Part shown: in pieces, positions 29,861 to 40,182 of the stretch
Layout of the letters: the number at the start of each line of letters is the position of its first letter
Position numbering within the stretch: position 1 is the stretch's first letter
Assembly: GCA_022496205.1 (NCBI GenBank)
Contig: WTXD01000107.1
Coordinates: 1 to 56,154 of the forward strand
Reading direction: 5' to 3'
DNA: 56,154 nucleotides
From: Gloeopeniophorella convolvens
Taxonomy: Eukaryota > Basidiomycota > Agaricomycetes > Russulales
The notes under the pieces: generated by a model
What the model was told of the DNA's origin: nothing
Seen by the model: only the letters and a program-made list of their open reading frames with translations
The model's database searches: none
Program-made: the position numbers and the translations under genes

Positions 29861-29969
29861 GTGGAGCCCCGGCGCCAGTACCAGCTGCGGCTAGAGCCGT
29901 GAGTCTCCAAAAAGAGCTTTTATGCAGCGAACAATGCCTCGGTGATAGGTATCAAAACCGTCTCCAACG

Positions 29970-30150
29970 ACGGCGGCTTGTTCGTGACGGAATGGTGGAC
30001 GCCCCGGAGGGTGGCAGCTTGATATGCCGTTGAGTTCTTGGGCATTCTTGAGCTGAGAGGCCCAGGTGTTCTACAAGCTGCGCAATGATGGGAATGTGTC
30101 AGACGGCTTTGGCGCATGCCGCGGCGGAGTGCACGCACGCCGGGCATGAC
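29970..30150 (-). repeat. Inverted fragment of the 12773/18010 hypothetical family
   Basis: Minus strand GTGCACTCCGCCGCGGCATG ... AAGAATGCCCAAGAACTCAA ... CGGGGCGTCCACCATTCC matches 18125-18270. It stands directly next to the Reb1-like relic. Confidence 0.5.
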
Positions 30151-30239
30151 AGCTCCCGGTCTAATTCTGGGGCGTCGCCGGCTGGCTCGTGGCCGCCGGG
30201 GTCACTGCCTTGGTTCACGAGCTCCTCGTTATCGTAGGC

Positions 30240-30800
30240 ATCTTAGCGAGACGACTCACCTTTGTAGGACCTCATCCTCCGAGACGCATCGTTTGCCGTG
30301 CTTCTTCCAGGGATGATACGCGCGCTGCACATGGTCGCACGCCGATTTCGCCCTGCGGGAGGGCACTGCTCGTGCTGGAAGACCCTGGTGAACGGCGCAA
30401 GGCGAGAACCAGGCCCAGAATCACCAGGGCGCCCATAGATCGCGCTCCAGGACACCGTCAGCGATTTTGGCCTCACTGAGATTATTCCCCCGCTCCCTAT
30501 ATGTCAGTGCTTGTTTGTTGGCTAGCAATACCGCCTGGACTCGCCGGGCGATGCTCCTCGATCTTCTCCTCCAAGCGCTGTTTTTCCTTCCGCGTAAAGG
30601 GCCAGTGCGATAGGCAATGCCTGGGTAATGCACGGGTGATTAGTAAATCAATACGCGCCGTAGTCTTTCTCAAACTGAATGGGCAGAATCCGCTTGGTGG
30701 CCAACAGGTCTGCCGCGGCGTCCATATCGACCTCCTAAGGCACAGCGCTAGAGACCTCGGTTGGCGCACAGGAAGTACGTATTGTTTTCGAGACAACGAC
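30240..30800 (-). pseudogene. Reb1-like Myb protein, relic copy 3
   Basis: Minus strand: TAGGAGGTCGATATGG with the ATG near 30732, then a first exon (AADLLATKRILPIQFEKDYG) clearly homologous to ATVADLLATKWISPTQFEKEYG of the intact gene at 39965. Further blocks are YPGIAYRTGP, LTYRERGNNLSEAKIAD and HPWKKHGK in shifting frames. The copy ends near 30250 at the donor of the third intron. It is more diverged than copy 1 and useful as an outgroup: at the A-to-G cluster of copy 1 it carries A, like the intact gene. Confidence 0.65.
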
Positions 30801-30959
30801 GCCGCACTGCTGCTTGGAATGCCGGGGTCCGCTTGAAGAGGGTCTAAATAGATTCCACGCAGAAGTAAAGGTTTCTTCAGCTACCCTGATGTTCTAGCAT
30901 GTTCTACGCTGCCAAATTTACGGCGGGGCGAAGTAGCGAACGGCAGGCGCTAGCAGGCG

Positions 30960-31090
30960 ATGGAGAAGCAGAGGGGAGCCGACGGCGGCCCGGGGGGCCG
31001 ACTATAGCAAGCGAACCTTCCCCCGTACGCTGCTCGCCATTTTGCCCTGTCGTAGGCTTGCTAAGCTGCCGCAGCATATATACAAGGTGC
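30960..31090. repeat. Sequence shared with the 22290-22400 upstream region
   Basis: GACGGCGGCCCGGGGGGCCG, ACTATAGC, then a TATATACAAGG word near 31077, correspond to the region ahead of the 22491 gene. In both loci it follows the 3' end of a Spt5-like copy (ACGTTCTCAA... CAGATTTCCTCC), so the two genes were once adjacent here too. Confidence 0.5.
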
Positions 31091-31166
31091 AATGCAAAAT
31101 ACAGATGGAAACAGCATGGAGCGGTGGAGGAAATCTACAGCGCGCGAGTTGAGAACGTTTTGCACG

Positions 31167-33941
31167 TCAGTCTTCTACGATGACGAGGTCCATCGCCAAA
31201 ACGCTGTGAGATTTTTGAAAGTCGGGCAAGGCTGTGTCGAACCTGACGGTGCAGAGCCTCAGCAGAGGGTCTTCTGCATCAACCGCCTTAGTTACCTTGC
31301 CGACCCAGCCCAACCATCTACCGTCGGTGACCAGGACGTTGTCCCCAAGCGCGGCAGGCCGTTGAACGAGCTCGCGCGGGTCTATCGATGCTTGCCGGGG
31401 AAGCCTCCGACCTGCTGGGACGGTGCTCACAACGACCTCTCCAGCGCCTGGCTGCAGAGTGCGCTGAAGGAGCGGCACCGTCTTTGCCGACTTTCCGGGC
31501 GACCCGTTGGGTTCTCTGATAGCCATCGCCAGCCGCTTCGTGGCCATGATCTCTTGGACCTGGCGCCAGTGAATCCAATGGTCCTCGGCTACGTGGGTGA
31601 TCTCGAATCAGACCCGCGGGCATCGTCACAGGTGCTGCGTACCTCTCTCGCACACAGGAGCATACCATTGCGGTTGATCTCTAGGCGGTGGCGTAGCCTC
31701 TCTGTCTGACCCAGGTTCAGGGGTGGCAGTGCGCCCACGAGGCGGGGACGCCGGCAGCATCCTTGGCGCTAAGGGTCCAATTGATGGGCTGAGGGCCGAT
31801 CAGCCCAACGAGGTGCCAAGCTACGGCATCAGGCGCTTACCGTACAAGCAGCTGGTCCCAGCTGAACCACCTGGTGTTCGCGGCGTTCACAGCCAGGTCC
31901 GTGTGCAGGATTACTGATGCGCCGTATACGGTATGGCCCCTGACGGTGCCGGTGCGGCCTCTCAAATGGCTGCTGAGCACGATCACCTCCTTGTGCAGCA
32001 GCTCCGGCATCAATGGCGGCACCGGGGCACCTGTCTGCTGGGGGAGCGGCTGCGTAATGGGCAGCGGGGCCTCACACTGCCTCGCAGCCATCTCCAAATC
32101 AGCCACGTCGCACCGAACCTGGCGACCATGAGCATATGCCTAGGCTGTTATTGATCGGGGAACTCGCCCTGCCATGTTTCTCATAGTCTTTGACGTACAC
32201 AGCTTCGCCGTCGTTGGCCAAGATGCACCCGTAGCCCTCTACCCGGATGCGCTTATAGCCTTCCACCTGAGCATCTTCTGGAGCAGGCACTCCGACGTAG
32301 TTGACCCAGACACCAGGTCTGAGGCTCGCAGCGTGCAGCTCCGGGGAGTGTAGCTCGACCTCGTACGTGTGCGTTGTAACCTGCTTTCAAGTTATTTGGG
32401 CCCGGGCGCCAGACCGGCGTTTGCTTACCTCACGATGGTTCTGGTCGACGTAGACCAGCTCATCTGGGCTATAGCCCACCTTGATAACGACGCCGCGCGA
32501 CAGGGACCATCGCTCCTTTACGCTGTCCCCCGGCATGAAGTGCGGCAGGGTGTCAGACAGACCAACCCCGCTATACGAGCGCGCGTTACCCGGGGCGAAG
32601 CTGCCAAGAATTGAGACTGTGTCGTTAAGGATGCTTGTAACGTGGCCCACAAGGCCTTTGAGGCCTCCGCGGACGACGACGATGCGCATGCCCTCCCGGG
32701 TGGCACCTTGAGCCGCCTTCACCAGCCATTTGTTGAACATAGTCCACTTGCAACCAGTGCTGGCTCTCACGAACGGGCCGAGGTTGGAGGGCATCTCATC
32801 TACAGGGTCCATGCAATGCCTTGGCGCGAAATACCTAGCGACACCCGCGTAGAACAGTGTCTCGCCGCAGAGGAAGATGTCACGTGCCATGTCGTAGACT
32901 TGCATACATTCCTGGCCGTAAACCGCCAACGCTTCGGATACAGTGAGCGGACGTGCGGGCGGTCGCCCCAGCTTCCTCCGCTTGGGCTGCGGGATGTTGT
33001 GGCCCATCTCGTTGGTCCACGGCCCAGCAGCGCTCTCAGGGCGAGGCACTCTTGGTACGACCAGAACCCCAAGGCGGTCGTCTAGCTCGCCCTGGCCGCT
33101 GTATACAAACCCAAAGTCTCCTCGGTGCAGACCGCGGTTGAGCCGTATCCAGCAACCGCCCTCGGTTTGATTCAGGCGCTGAGGTGCGGGGGAGGTGAGC
33201 AGCTCTATGCGTCGATCCACCTCGATCGGGCGGGGAAGGGATGAGCGCGCAGGGCGCGCGAGTGCCATGCCTTTCAAGGCGCGGACGACGTCCGGGAGGG
33301 AGGGTGCTTCTATGAAGATGTGCCCCCCGATGCCGTCGCGATTGAACGCCGAGACGATGCTGGGAGAGCGGGACGTGATAGCACCGAGGCATTTGTGCGC
33401 AAGCTGCGAGACGGCCTCGCGCTCGTGGCCGGTCTGGGCCCTTGTCAGGTTGAAGCTGATTCGGCCATGGCAGATGGCTTACTTTTACCCGCACGCACCA
33501 TAGCCCAGGGTCTCCCATATGCGGGGCCGTCACTTGGAGGGGAAGGTCCTGGGATGCGACAAGCGTGTCGGGGACGATGCGCGCATTGCGCGGCCCAGGT
33601 CTGAATGTCTGGGCCAGCCGTTCCAACGCCCCGGCGTCTTCGGCCGCTTCGGCGAGCTCTCGCCTTGGTGGATCCGTGGGGTATTGATCCTCGGAGGCCA
33701 AGTCTTTATTGTCGCCGAAGAAGGATTCTGCATCGTCCTGTTGAGCATGAGTGTATAGCACGACGGATAAGAGGGCGCACCCCACTCCTGCTCCTCGTCA
33801 ATGTCTCCCTCCCCATCATCGTCTGTGTGTTCGGCCTCGAGGTCTAGAAACCGCCAGACCTTCGGGAGGTTATCAGAGTCGCCGCGAATAGCGCGAGGAA
33901 CTGAAGGGACTTACTGTGGAAGTCTTCGCAGGGGATGACAT
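31167..33941 (-). pseudogene. Spt5-like NGN-KOW protein, longest copy, frameshifted
   Basis: Spt5 is a transcription elongation factor whose NGN domain and KOW repeats contact RNA polymerase; Agaricomycetes carry many divergent Spt5-like paralogues. Minus strand: exon 1 33941-33915 (MSSPAKTST), intron 33914-33860, exon 2 33859-33489 (acidic, then LWCVR), intron 33488-33434, exon 3 33433-32429, intron 32428-32381, further exons to a stop at 31167. Exon 3 has NGN-like TGHEREAVSQLAHK and GHIFIEAPSLPDVVRAL, then CWIRLNRGLHRGDFGFV and a KOW-like VVVRGGLKGLVGHV. Later KOW-like blocks are KEVIVLSSHLRGRTGTVRG (about 31965) and VLVTDGRWLGWVGKV (about 31280). Exon 2 is 371 nt where phase needs 372, and the copy at 4.5 kb shows the missing A near 33736, so this is a real 1-nt deletion. 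A second shift is likely near 32110. Otherwise it is long and well preserved, so it is a recent pseudogene or contains sequencing errors. Confidence 0.65.
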
Positions 33942-34490
33942 TGGGAGGGATGTGTGAGTTGCCGCCGGCAAGTGCTTGCGCGAGGGTATATTTTGGGGCG
34001 AGTCGCAATAAACGTAAAAGTGGCGATGGGCAAATGGATATCGCGCGGATCCCTGCACCCCCGATCAACGCGGGGCGCACACGAGAGACTCACCTCACCC
34101 ACCACATTCCTCCATTGTCCTGGGCGCAATGGCGCTCCTTGCATCTTGTCGGTGTCGCGTGCGAGGGGGTAGGGACTCGCTTGGGCAGGGGCCACCGCTT
34201 TGCGGGTCCGTTCCTAAAACCGCTAGCAACTAACTTGGGCGCGATCAGTAATCGCACTGATCGCATTTAGGGGGCTTTACTGCCCTTGGAAGATCGCTCA
34301 TGATGTATATTGTAAAGGTACATTAGCTGTGATTCTATAGGACTAGCTACGGGTGCAACAACTTAAGGCGCCAAATGAAGCGCGTGAAGCGCGGAAGGAG
34401 AAGGGAAGGGTAGTTCGGCATATCCCGCCGCAGTGACAGTGCCAATTTTGCGACCTTCACGGCGACCGGACCCCCCCCCCCCCGGGAGCC
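33942..34490. repeat. Upstream flank of the Spt5-like gene, duplicated at 4711-5190
   Basis: Shares GTATATTTTGGGGCGAGTCG and GATATCGCGCGGATCCCTGC with the copy at 4.7 kb. It contains the perfect interrupted palindrome GCGATCAGT-AATCGC-ACTGATCGC (34238-34261) and ends at a run of about 15 C (34471-34485). Confidence 0.6.
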
Positions 34491-34507
34491 AGTCGGAGGC
34501 TGGAGCA

Positions 34508-34529
34508 CGCGCCGGTACGAGCCGGCGCG
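34508..34529. repeat. GC hairpin, 8-bp perfect stem
   Basis: CGCGCCGG-TACGAG-CCGGCGCG. The same hairpin with loop TACAAG stands at 39611-39632 exactly where the 564-bp duplicated tract starts, preceded in both places by a GTGCA/GAGCA-C context. Confidence 0.7.
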
Positions 34530-35127
34530 GGGGGATCTCTCGACGACAATACATCCTCTTGTAAAAGCAGAATACTCTTATTGCCACAACAGCCCTGACC
34601 GTATCTCCCGCCTCCCGAATATTCTCCACTCCATCCACGCCAATGCTCTTCCCCAAGAACCCATCAATGCACGAAAGAAAGAAAAAGCGCATGGATGCTA
34701 CCTCTGCCTCCAATCGGTGAAGTTTGTCGCCTCGGCGCCCCTAGTTTAATATGAATCACAGCTACCCGTCAAAGTGATGGTTCATGCCAATCCTTTCTGT
34801 CTCCGGTAATCGTGAACTACCCAATCTTCTTCTTCCCCTTGTGCCCTACGCAGCACAGCATTCAAGGAGCGTGCTCAGGCCTTAGGTTTATCTGATGCGG
34901 TCCGCCGCTCTAGCCATGCACTCAGAGTCGTTTAGCAGGGTTCCTTCTCGCATGAAAGATACGTATCCATCTCATGACCCATTCTGCCCCCATCCCTGCT
35001 CATGGGCTCTTCAGTGCCTGCTCTTGGCTTCCTCGAGTCTGGCTGGCGCTGGCGGACTGCGCTGATTGCATAGGTCACACACACCCTGGCCGTCTGGTTG
35101 AACGTAGTTTTGACGCCGCTTCTGCAA
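34530..35127. other. No recognisable gene
   Basis: Less GC-rich than its surroundings; frames up to 116 codons without motifs. Confidence 0.4.
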
Positions 35128-35210
35128 GGATTATTAAGACCATTCCCTGCGACACCATCAACGATGTCAAAGCGAAGATCATGGGCTGAAGCTGGCATTC
35201 CGCCTCGTTC
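35128..35210 (+). pseudogene. Possible ubiquitin-like coding scrap
   Basis: CDTINDVKAKI resembles the ubiquitin segment SDTIDNVKAKI, and GIPP follows at a distance of 13 nt after the Ile codon where ubiquitin has 12, with a TGA in between. Two matching blocks at nearly the right spacing make chance less likely, but the region is short and nothing of the rest of ubiquitin is seen. Confidence 0.4.
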
Positions 35211-35215
35211 CCCGC

Positions 35216-36930
35216 TCTGAGGTGCCACGCGTCCTTGTTTGGAGGGAATGGAGGGCGTGTGAACCTTTGCCCCTTTTGGGACCAGCATCGCTGTCGCGTT
35301 ACAGCAGGTGTGATGGCAGCATGTTTCGGTGAGCCCAGCCCAAGCCCTGCTGGAGCGTGGCCCTAAAGGCTTGGTTAGATTTACTACGTGTTCTACAAGC
35401 TACCCCTCTTACAAGCCATAGCTGGCCAACCTTAATCTACTTTGGGTGCCGCGCCCTTGCGTTTTTGGCTCAAATCTGTAAGTGCTTGTCAACGAAGCGC
35501 GCGAGACCATCCTGCGCCGTGCTTGGTATGCTGCCAGGCCCATGCGGAGTCAGCCTTGTCAAAGCAGCGGGTGTAGCAGCTATGGCACAGTGAAGCCCGG
35601 GTTAAAAGCTGGCTCATGCGTGCGGGGTGCTCTGACAGATCGATGTCATATATGCATACGGTCGCGCTAGCTGGTGCACTCTCCCGCTGCAGGCACCCAG
35701 CGACGCTACATTGCGGAGCCCGGGCGCCTCCGTTTTTACCACCCCCTGCTCACACCGGTCCTCTGCTGCTCGCCCCCGCTCTCGCCATCAGGTGCGCGCG
35801 CGCGCGCGGCGGCCGTCCTCGTCGCCCTCGTCGCCGATGCCGCGCCCGCGCCCGCGTGCTGCGTGCTCTCCGTTATCCCTCCCGTCTCCAACCCTTGCAG
35901 CACGACCTGCTTGAACGGCAGCGCTCCTCGGCTGGGCGGCGGTCCATTCGATTTCGACGTTGCTCCGCCCCCCGTACCCGTCGGACCACTCCCTGTTGAT
36001 CTGGAACGTCCCCGTGGCCTCCAGGATGTCCTTGATGGCTATCATCTGTGCTATGTTAGCCAAGGATGCCACCTGAATGCGTCGAGCCAACGCACCACGC
36101 CGCACAGCGCGACGAGGAGCCCGAACGCCCAGTGCAAGATGTCTAAAGTTTCAACAGCCGGCATATCTAGGCACATCAGGCTCGATCGCCGTAGAGATCG
36201 GGGCCGTGGCGCACCTTTAAGCGCAGCGGTGCGGTTGGATGGTAAGGGGGTGGCTGGGGAAGGGGGGTGTGGTGGTGGTAGGAGAGAAGGTAGCCGGGGC
36301 GAAACGAGCGCCCGCTGCCGGCCTCCTCGTGCGCTTGCCCGCCTCTCCCACCCCCGGCACGCGCACGCAAACATCCAAGCAAGGTATACGCGTACCATGC
36401 CCAGGGTCCCGTGATCTCGCGCACCCAGCAGCGCAGCTAGCCCGACAAGAGCATGGAGGTTGAAGGACCAGGCGATGTCGGCGCAGAGCCCTCGGCCTTC
36501 ATGGTGCGCCTTCCTTTTTTTTTCTCGTGCACCTCGTTGCCGCAGCCCAGAGCATGACCGCGCTGCTGCCACAGGGCATCGCTCGATTCAGCGTGGGCAG
36601 CCCAGTTTTCCAGTGTGAAAACGGGGCGGTGCGCTCGGGCGCGCTCCTCCTCACCGCCAACGCGACGACGCGCTCCAGCCGCCCTATCGCCCTCCCACTC
36701 ACCGCTGCTCCCCCGGCCTTCAGCCAGCTATCAATTCGGGCCGTGTCGCCTGGGAAGCGCGGCGGCTGCTGCTTCGCTGCGAACCCGCTGGTCTGCACGC
36801 GTAGGTACATGGTTCTGCGGCGCGGTGTCGGGCGGCGCACGCTCGACGGCCGTCGCGGGCAAGTGCTCCTGCGGTGCCGCTCTCGCTCGAGGCCCGCTCA
36901 TCCTCCACCAGACCACGTACTGGCATTGTA
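35216..36930. other. No firmly supported gene
   Basis: On the minus strand two hydrophobic blocks (DIAWSFNLHALVGLAALLG near 36480-36420 and DILHWAFGLLVALCGVVRW near 36130-36075) and TFQINREWSDGYGG (about 36010-35970) could be pieces of a small membrane protein, but they lie in different frames and I recognise no family. A GC dinucleotide run lies at 35793-35810. Plus-strand frames look like GC-rich noise. Confidence 0.3.
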
Positions 36931-39610
36931 ATGCTTTGTGAAAGCTGTCCTAAGGCTGACAACGATGTGCAAGGCGACTCCGATGCTTGGAGGCTGGAGC
37001 CATTGCAGCGCGAGGATTTTCAGGTCACAGAAAAGATAAAAGATAAGATTGATCAATGGTTTATCTATTTAGGTTAATCTAATCATACTAGATCTTACTA
37101 CCGCCGTTCCCCATGCCCGCGCGCCGTCGCGAACGCCGCCGTCGTTGTTGCTACCGCTGCTGTCACCTTCGCTGCGGTCATCTTCGGGTTTGCGGTTCCC
37201 GCTATGGCCGCCGGTGTTGCTGTCGCGCTGCAGCCGTGGCGGTGCGGTGCGTTGCGCTGTTGCCCTCGCGATGCCACGTCGCCCGCCACGTGGCTGCGTC
37301 ATCTCGCGCCGTCGTCACGGATTGTCGCACGGCGGGCACGAGGCCAGCGTGGGCGTGGCAGTCAGCAAGCGTGCTGTGCGTTGCGCTCATGTGGCGTTTC
37401 TCGCGGGTCGCGGCGTAGGAGGCGGGCGTGGCGCGGCGACGTGGTGGGGAAGCGCGAGGCGCGATACGTGATCAGTGCGTGCTGGTGCAGGGGCGGGGGC
37501 CGCACATCTTGTCCACATGCACGGAGGCGGGGCCGCTCCGGGGCACAGAGAGGGGGCGCGGGGTGACTCTGGGGCACGACGCGGGAACGCGGGGCGCGGG
37601 GGAAAGGCATGGCACAGTAGCCCTAGACACGCGCACAAAATTAAATACCTAACAAGACGAATATCAGCGAAAAAGAAGATAGCTTACATAGAGAGGCCAC
37701 AAAGTAGCGAGGGAGAGACCAGGGGTGTTCGGAGGGCCGGGGGGGAGGAGACTCAGGAGCGAGGGCTGGATCGGAATCCGCCCGGCGCCGACGAAGCACG
37801 TGCTGTCACGCGCTCGGCGAGTTCCGGACTACCGTTTCGGGACTTCAGCCACTCAGTTCCTTTTTGGTCTCTCACTCCGACAGGCTGCCGCCCCCGCCGC
37901 TCGTCACCTCACGGCCCCCCGCCTCTGTCTCCGTCGCTGCCGAGCCCTCTTACGGGTCGTGGATGTCACTGGTGAGCGAATAGCGGTGCTATTCAAGCTA
38001 ATAATATGGATTTATACAGGTTTTTTAGAGCTCCTGGTCAGCTTTTGCTGCCAGCTCACTGCCCAGCCTCCCCCCTCCCTGGGTACCTTCGTTCCAGCAG
38101 AGCCCTCAAATATCCCCGAAGGTATGCACCCCCACTTAAACAGCCTAATAACATACTTCTCCAGGTTCCATAAGGCCGTTCACTCCCCATTTCCCTCCCC
38201 GACGACGCCGCGCTCCGGCCTGCCCCCCCCCCCTCCCTTCTCGATCCCACGCGTCGCTCCCTGCCTGGCCCCAGTGCCCACGCCCTGTCCCAAGCGTCGC
38301 CGAACCCAGCTCTTGACAGCGGCAGGGCGCGCAGCATGCCGGCGTGGATGACGAGTGCCCTAGCCTTTGCCGGCGGCGCTCGCATTCACGCCTGAAGTCT
38401 GCGTGCACAGCAGCATGTCTCGCGGGGCTTAGGATGAGGGCGCAGCGTAGCTATACCACTCTGCGCTACCGGCGGCGCTTGGGGCAGTTGCGTTTGCGAT
38501 GCACGCGCACTCGGTATCTTCCCGCGCATCCCGTTTTTGTGTTTACATGGCCCATACATAGCTTGCTGGTCTTACTTTAACACATGTCAGCTTTGATATT
38601 GTTGTGGACCGCATTATAATGTGAAGCATGGGTTGAAGAAATGTTACAACGCGTCTTGCAAGTCGGTTGCTGGGCACATTGTTATCAGTCCTAAGGCAAT
38701 TGCCTTAAGCATTATAACATCATTACACGATCATCTCGGACCACCTGAACGTGCAGCTCCTGGACGCGCTGTCGAGCGATGGCGTGGCTGCAACGCCGGA
38801 GGCGGCGGCAGTGCGACGCCACCGTCGAGGCGCTGTGATGGTGACGGCGGCGGCGGCACGTGCAGTGCGGACGCAGAATTCACGATGGTTGCGGCCACAT
38901 CGGCGAACTCGCGCGCCTTTGCCGGGCGCCCCGCGTGCTGCGCACACGCCGTGCGACGTCGCTACTTTCCGCCACCGCTGCAACCCGTGCACTTACCGTG
39001 CAACGTCGTCACTCACACCCAACGCAGAACGCAGGGGGAGTAGGACGCAGGAGGAGGCGCGGAAGGAGAAGGTGCGACGGGATGCGTGAAGAGGCGCCGC
39101 TGCCGCTGCGAGTCGTACACGCGCCGTGCTGCCTCGGCGGCAGCAGTGCCACGCTGTCGCTGGGGCACTGTGACAACGACGACGATGCGGCGGCGCGTGT
39201 ACACAATTCACGGCATCTACGACGGCATCAAGACGATGCGGCCGCGGCGACCGTGAATTGCGCGCACGCGTGTGCCTGCGCACAGCGCATGTCGTCGCCA
39301 GTCGTCGGTCGGTTGTTCGGCTTCGCGCCTTGGTCAGCGTCGTTGTGGCGCCTGAGTGGCGAGGTAGAGCGTGCGGCGGTGCCACGTCGTGGCTAGACGG
39401 CGATCGCGCGGCATAGCAAGCACAGGATTGTGCTGGCCGCAGCCGCAGCAAGTCGATGTGGTCGTCGCCACCAGCATGAATCGTGCTCCTGGCGTGTAGA
39501 CACATCGTTGCCGCTCGGCCACTTGCCTTCACGTCGCAGTCAGCGTTGTGGCAGCAGGAGGGTGTGTGTGGTGAGGGTGTTGTTGCACGGTGGCGGGGTA
39601 GCCTGGTGCA
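36931..39610. other. GC-rich stretch without recognisable genes
   Basis: About 2.7 kb of low-complexity GC-rich DNA dominated by GCC/GTC/GTTG-type words (37090-37470 and 38740-39570), with frames open on several strands at once, which is expected of such composition and not evidence of coding. A perfect 16-bp palindrome TAAGGCAATTGCCTTA lies at 38692-38707 inside an AT-richer island (38580-38730). No transposon or gene motif recognised. Confidence 0.45.
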
Positions 39611-39632
39611 CGCGCCGGTACAAGCCGGCGCG
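39611..39632. repeat. GC hairpin at the left edge of the duplicated tract
   Basis: CGCGCCGG-TACAAG-CCGGCGCG, stem perfect over 8 bp. The copy at 8517 keeps only the loop end and right arm. Confidence 0.7.
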
Positions 39633-40182
39633 CCTTACCCGCCGCCGCGAAGCTCACTTGCTATAGTCGGTTCATCGGGCCGCTGCCCGGCTCCCTCTGC
39701 TCTTCCATCGTCTGCCTTCGTCAAGCCTCCGCACGCCGCCTGCCGCTTTGCCTCATCGTTACATCGTTAGTGTGGAAAACATTTGAACGCATTAGATTAG
39801 TTCAAACGCATTTTTTGCCTCTGCGTGCCGTATAATTGGGACCTTCAAGACTGCAGTTTCCCAAACACGATAGTACGGTGTCGACGTCTCGAACATAGAA
39901 AGAAAAACACGTGCTTCCTGTGACGCCAGCACTGAGTGCTAACACTGTGCCTTAGGAGGTCGATATGGCCACCGTAGCAGATCTGCTTGCTACCAAGTGG
40001 ATTTCACCCACCCAGTTCGAGAAAGAATACGGCGCGTAATGATTTACTACAGATCTGCACATCGCTGACAGAGTATCCAGGCATTGTCTGTCGCACTGGC
40101 CCCTTTACTTGGGAAGAAGTGCAGCGCGTGAAAGAGGAGCTCGAGCAGCATTGTCTAGTGAGTTTGGATGGTATTGCCGGTC
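39619..40182 (+). repeat. 564-bp tract nearly identical to 8517-9080
   Basis: One mismatch seen in 564 bases. It covers the 5' region and first exons of the intact Reb1-like gene. Identity drops sharply at 40183. Confidence 0.9.

Noticed and set aside
34238..34261. Interrupted palindrome GCGATCAGT...ACTGATCGC as a Helitron 3' end
   Set aside because: It is conserved, less perfectly, at 4998-5020, but the CTRR end motif does not follow and no Rep/helicase sequence is present.
34471..34485. Run of C (and the G run near 28197) as functional sites
   Set aside because: Homopolymers of this kind are common in fungal intergenic DNA and are prone to sequencing error; nothing ties them to a function.
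37000..39600. Many overlapping open frames in GC-rich DNA
   Set aside because: Frames are open on both strands at once with biased, repetitive residue content, as expected from composition. No splice pattern or family motif supports a gene.
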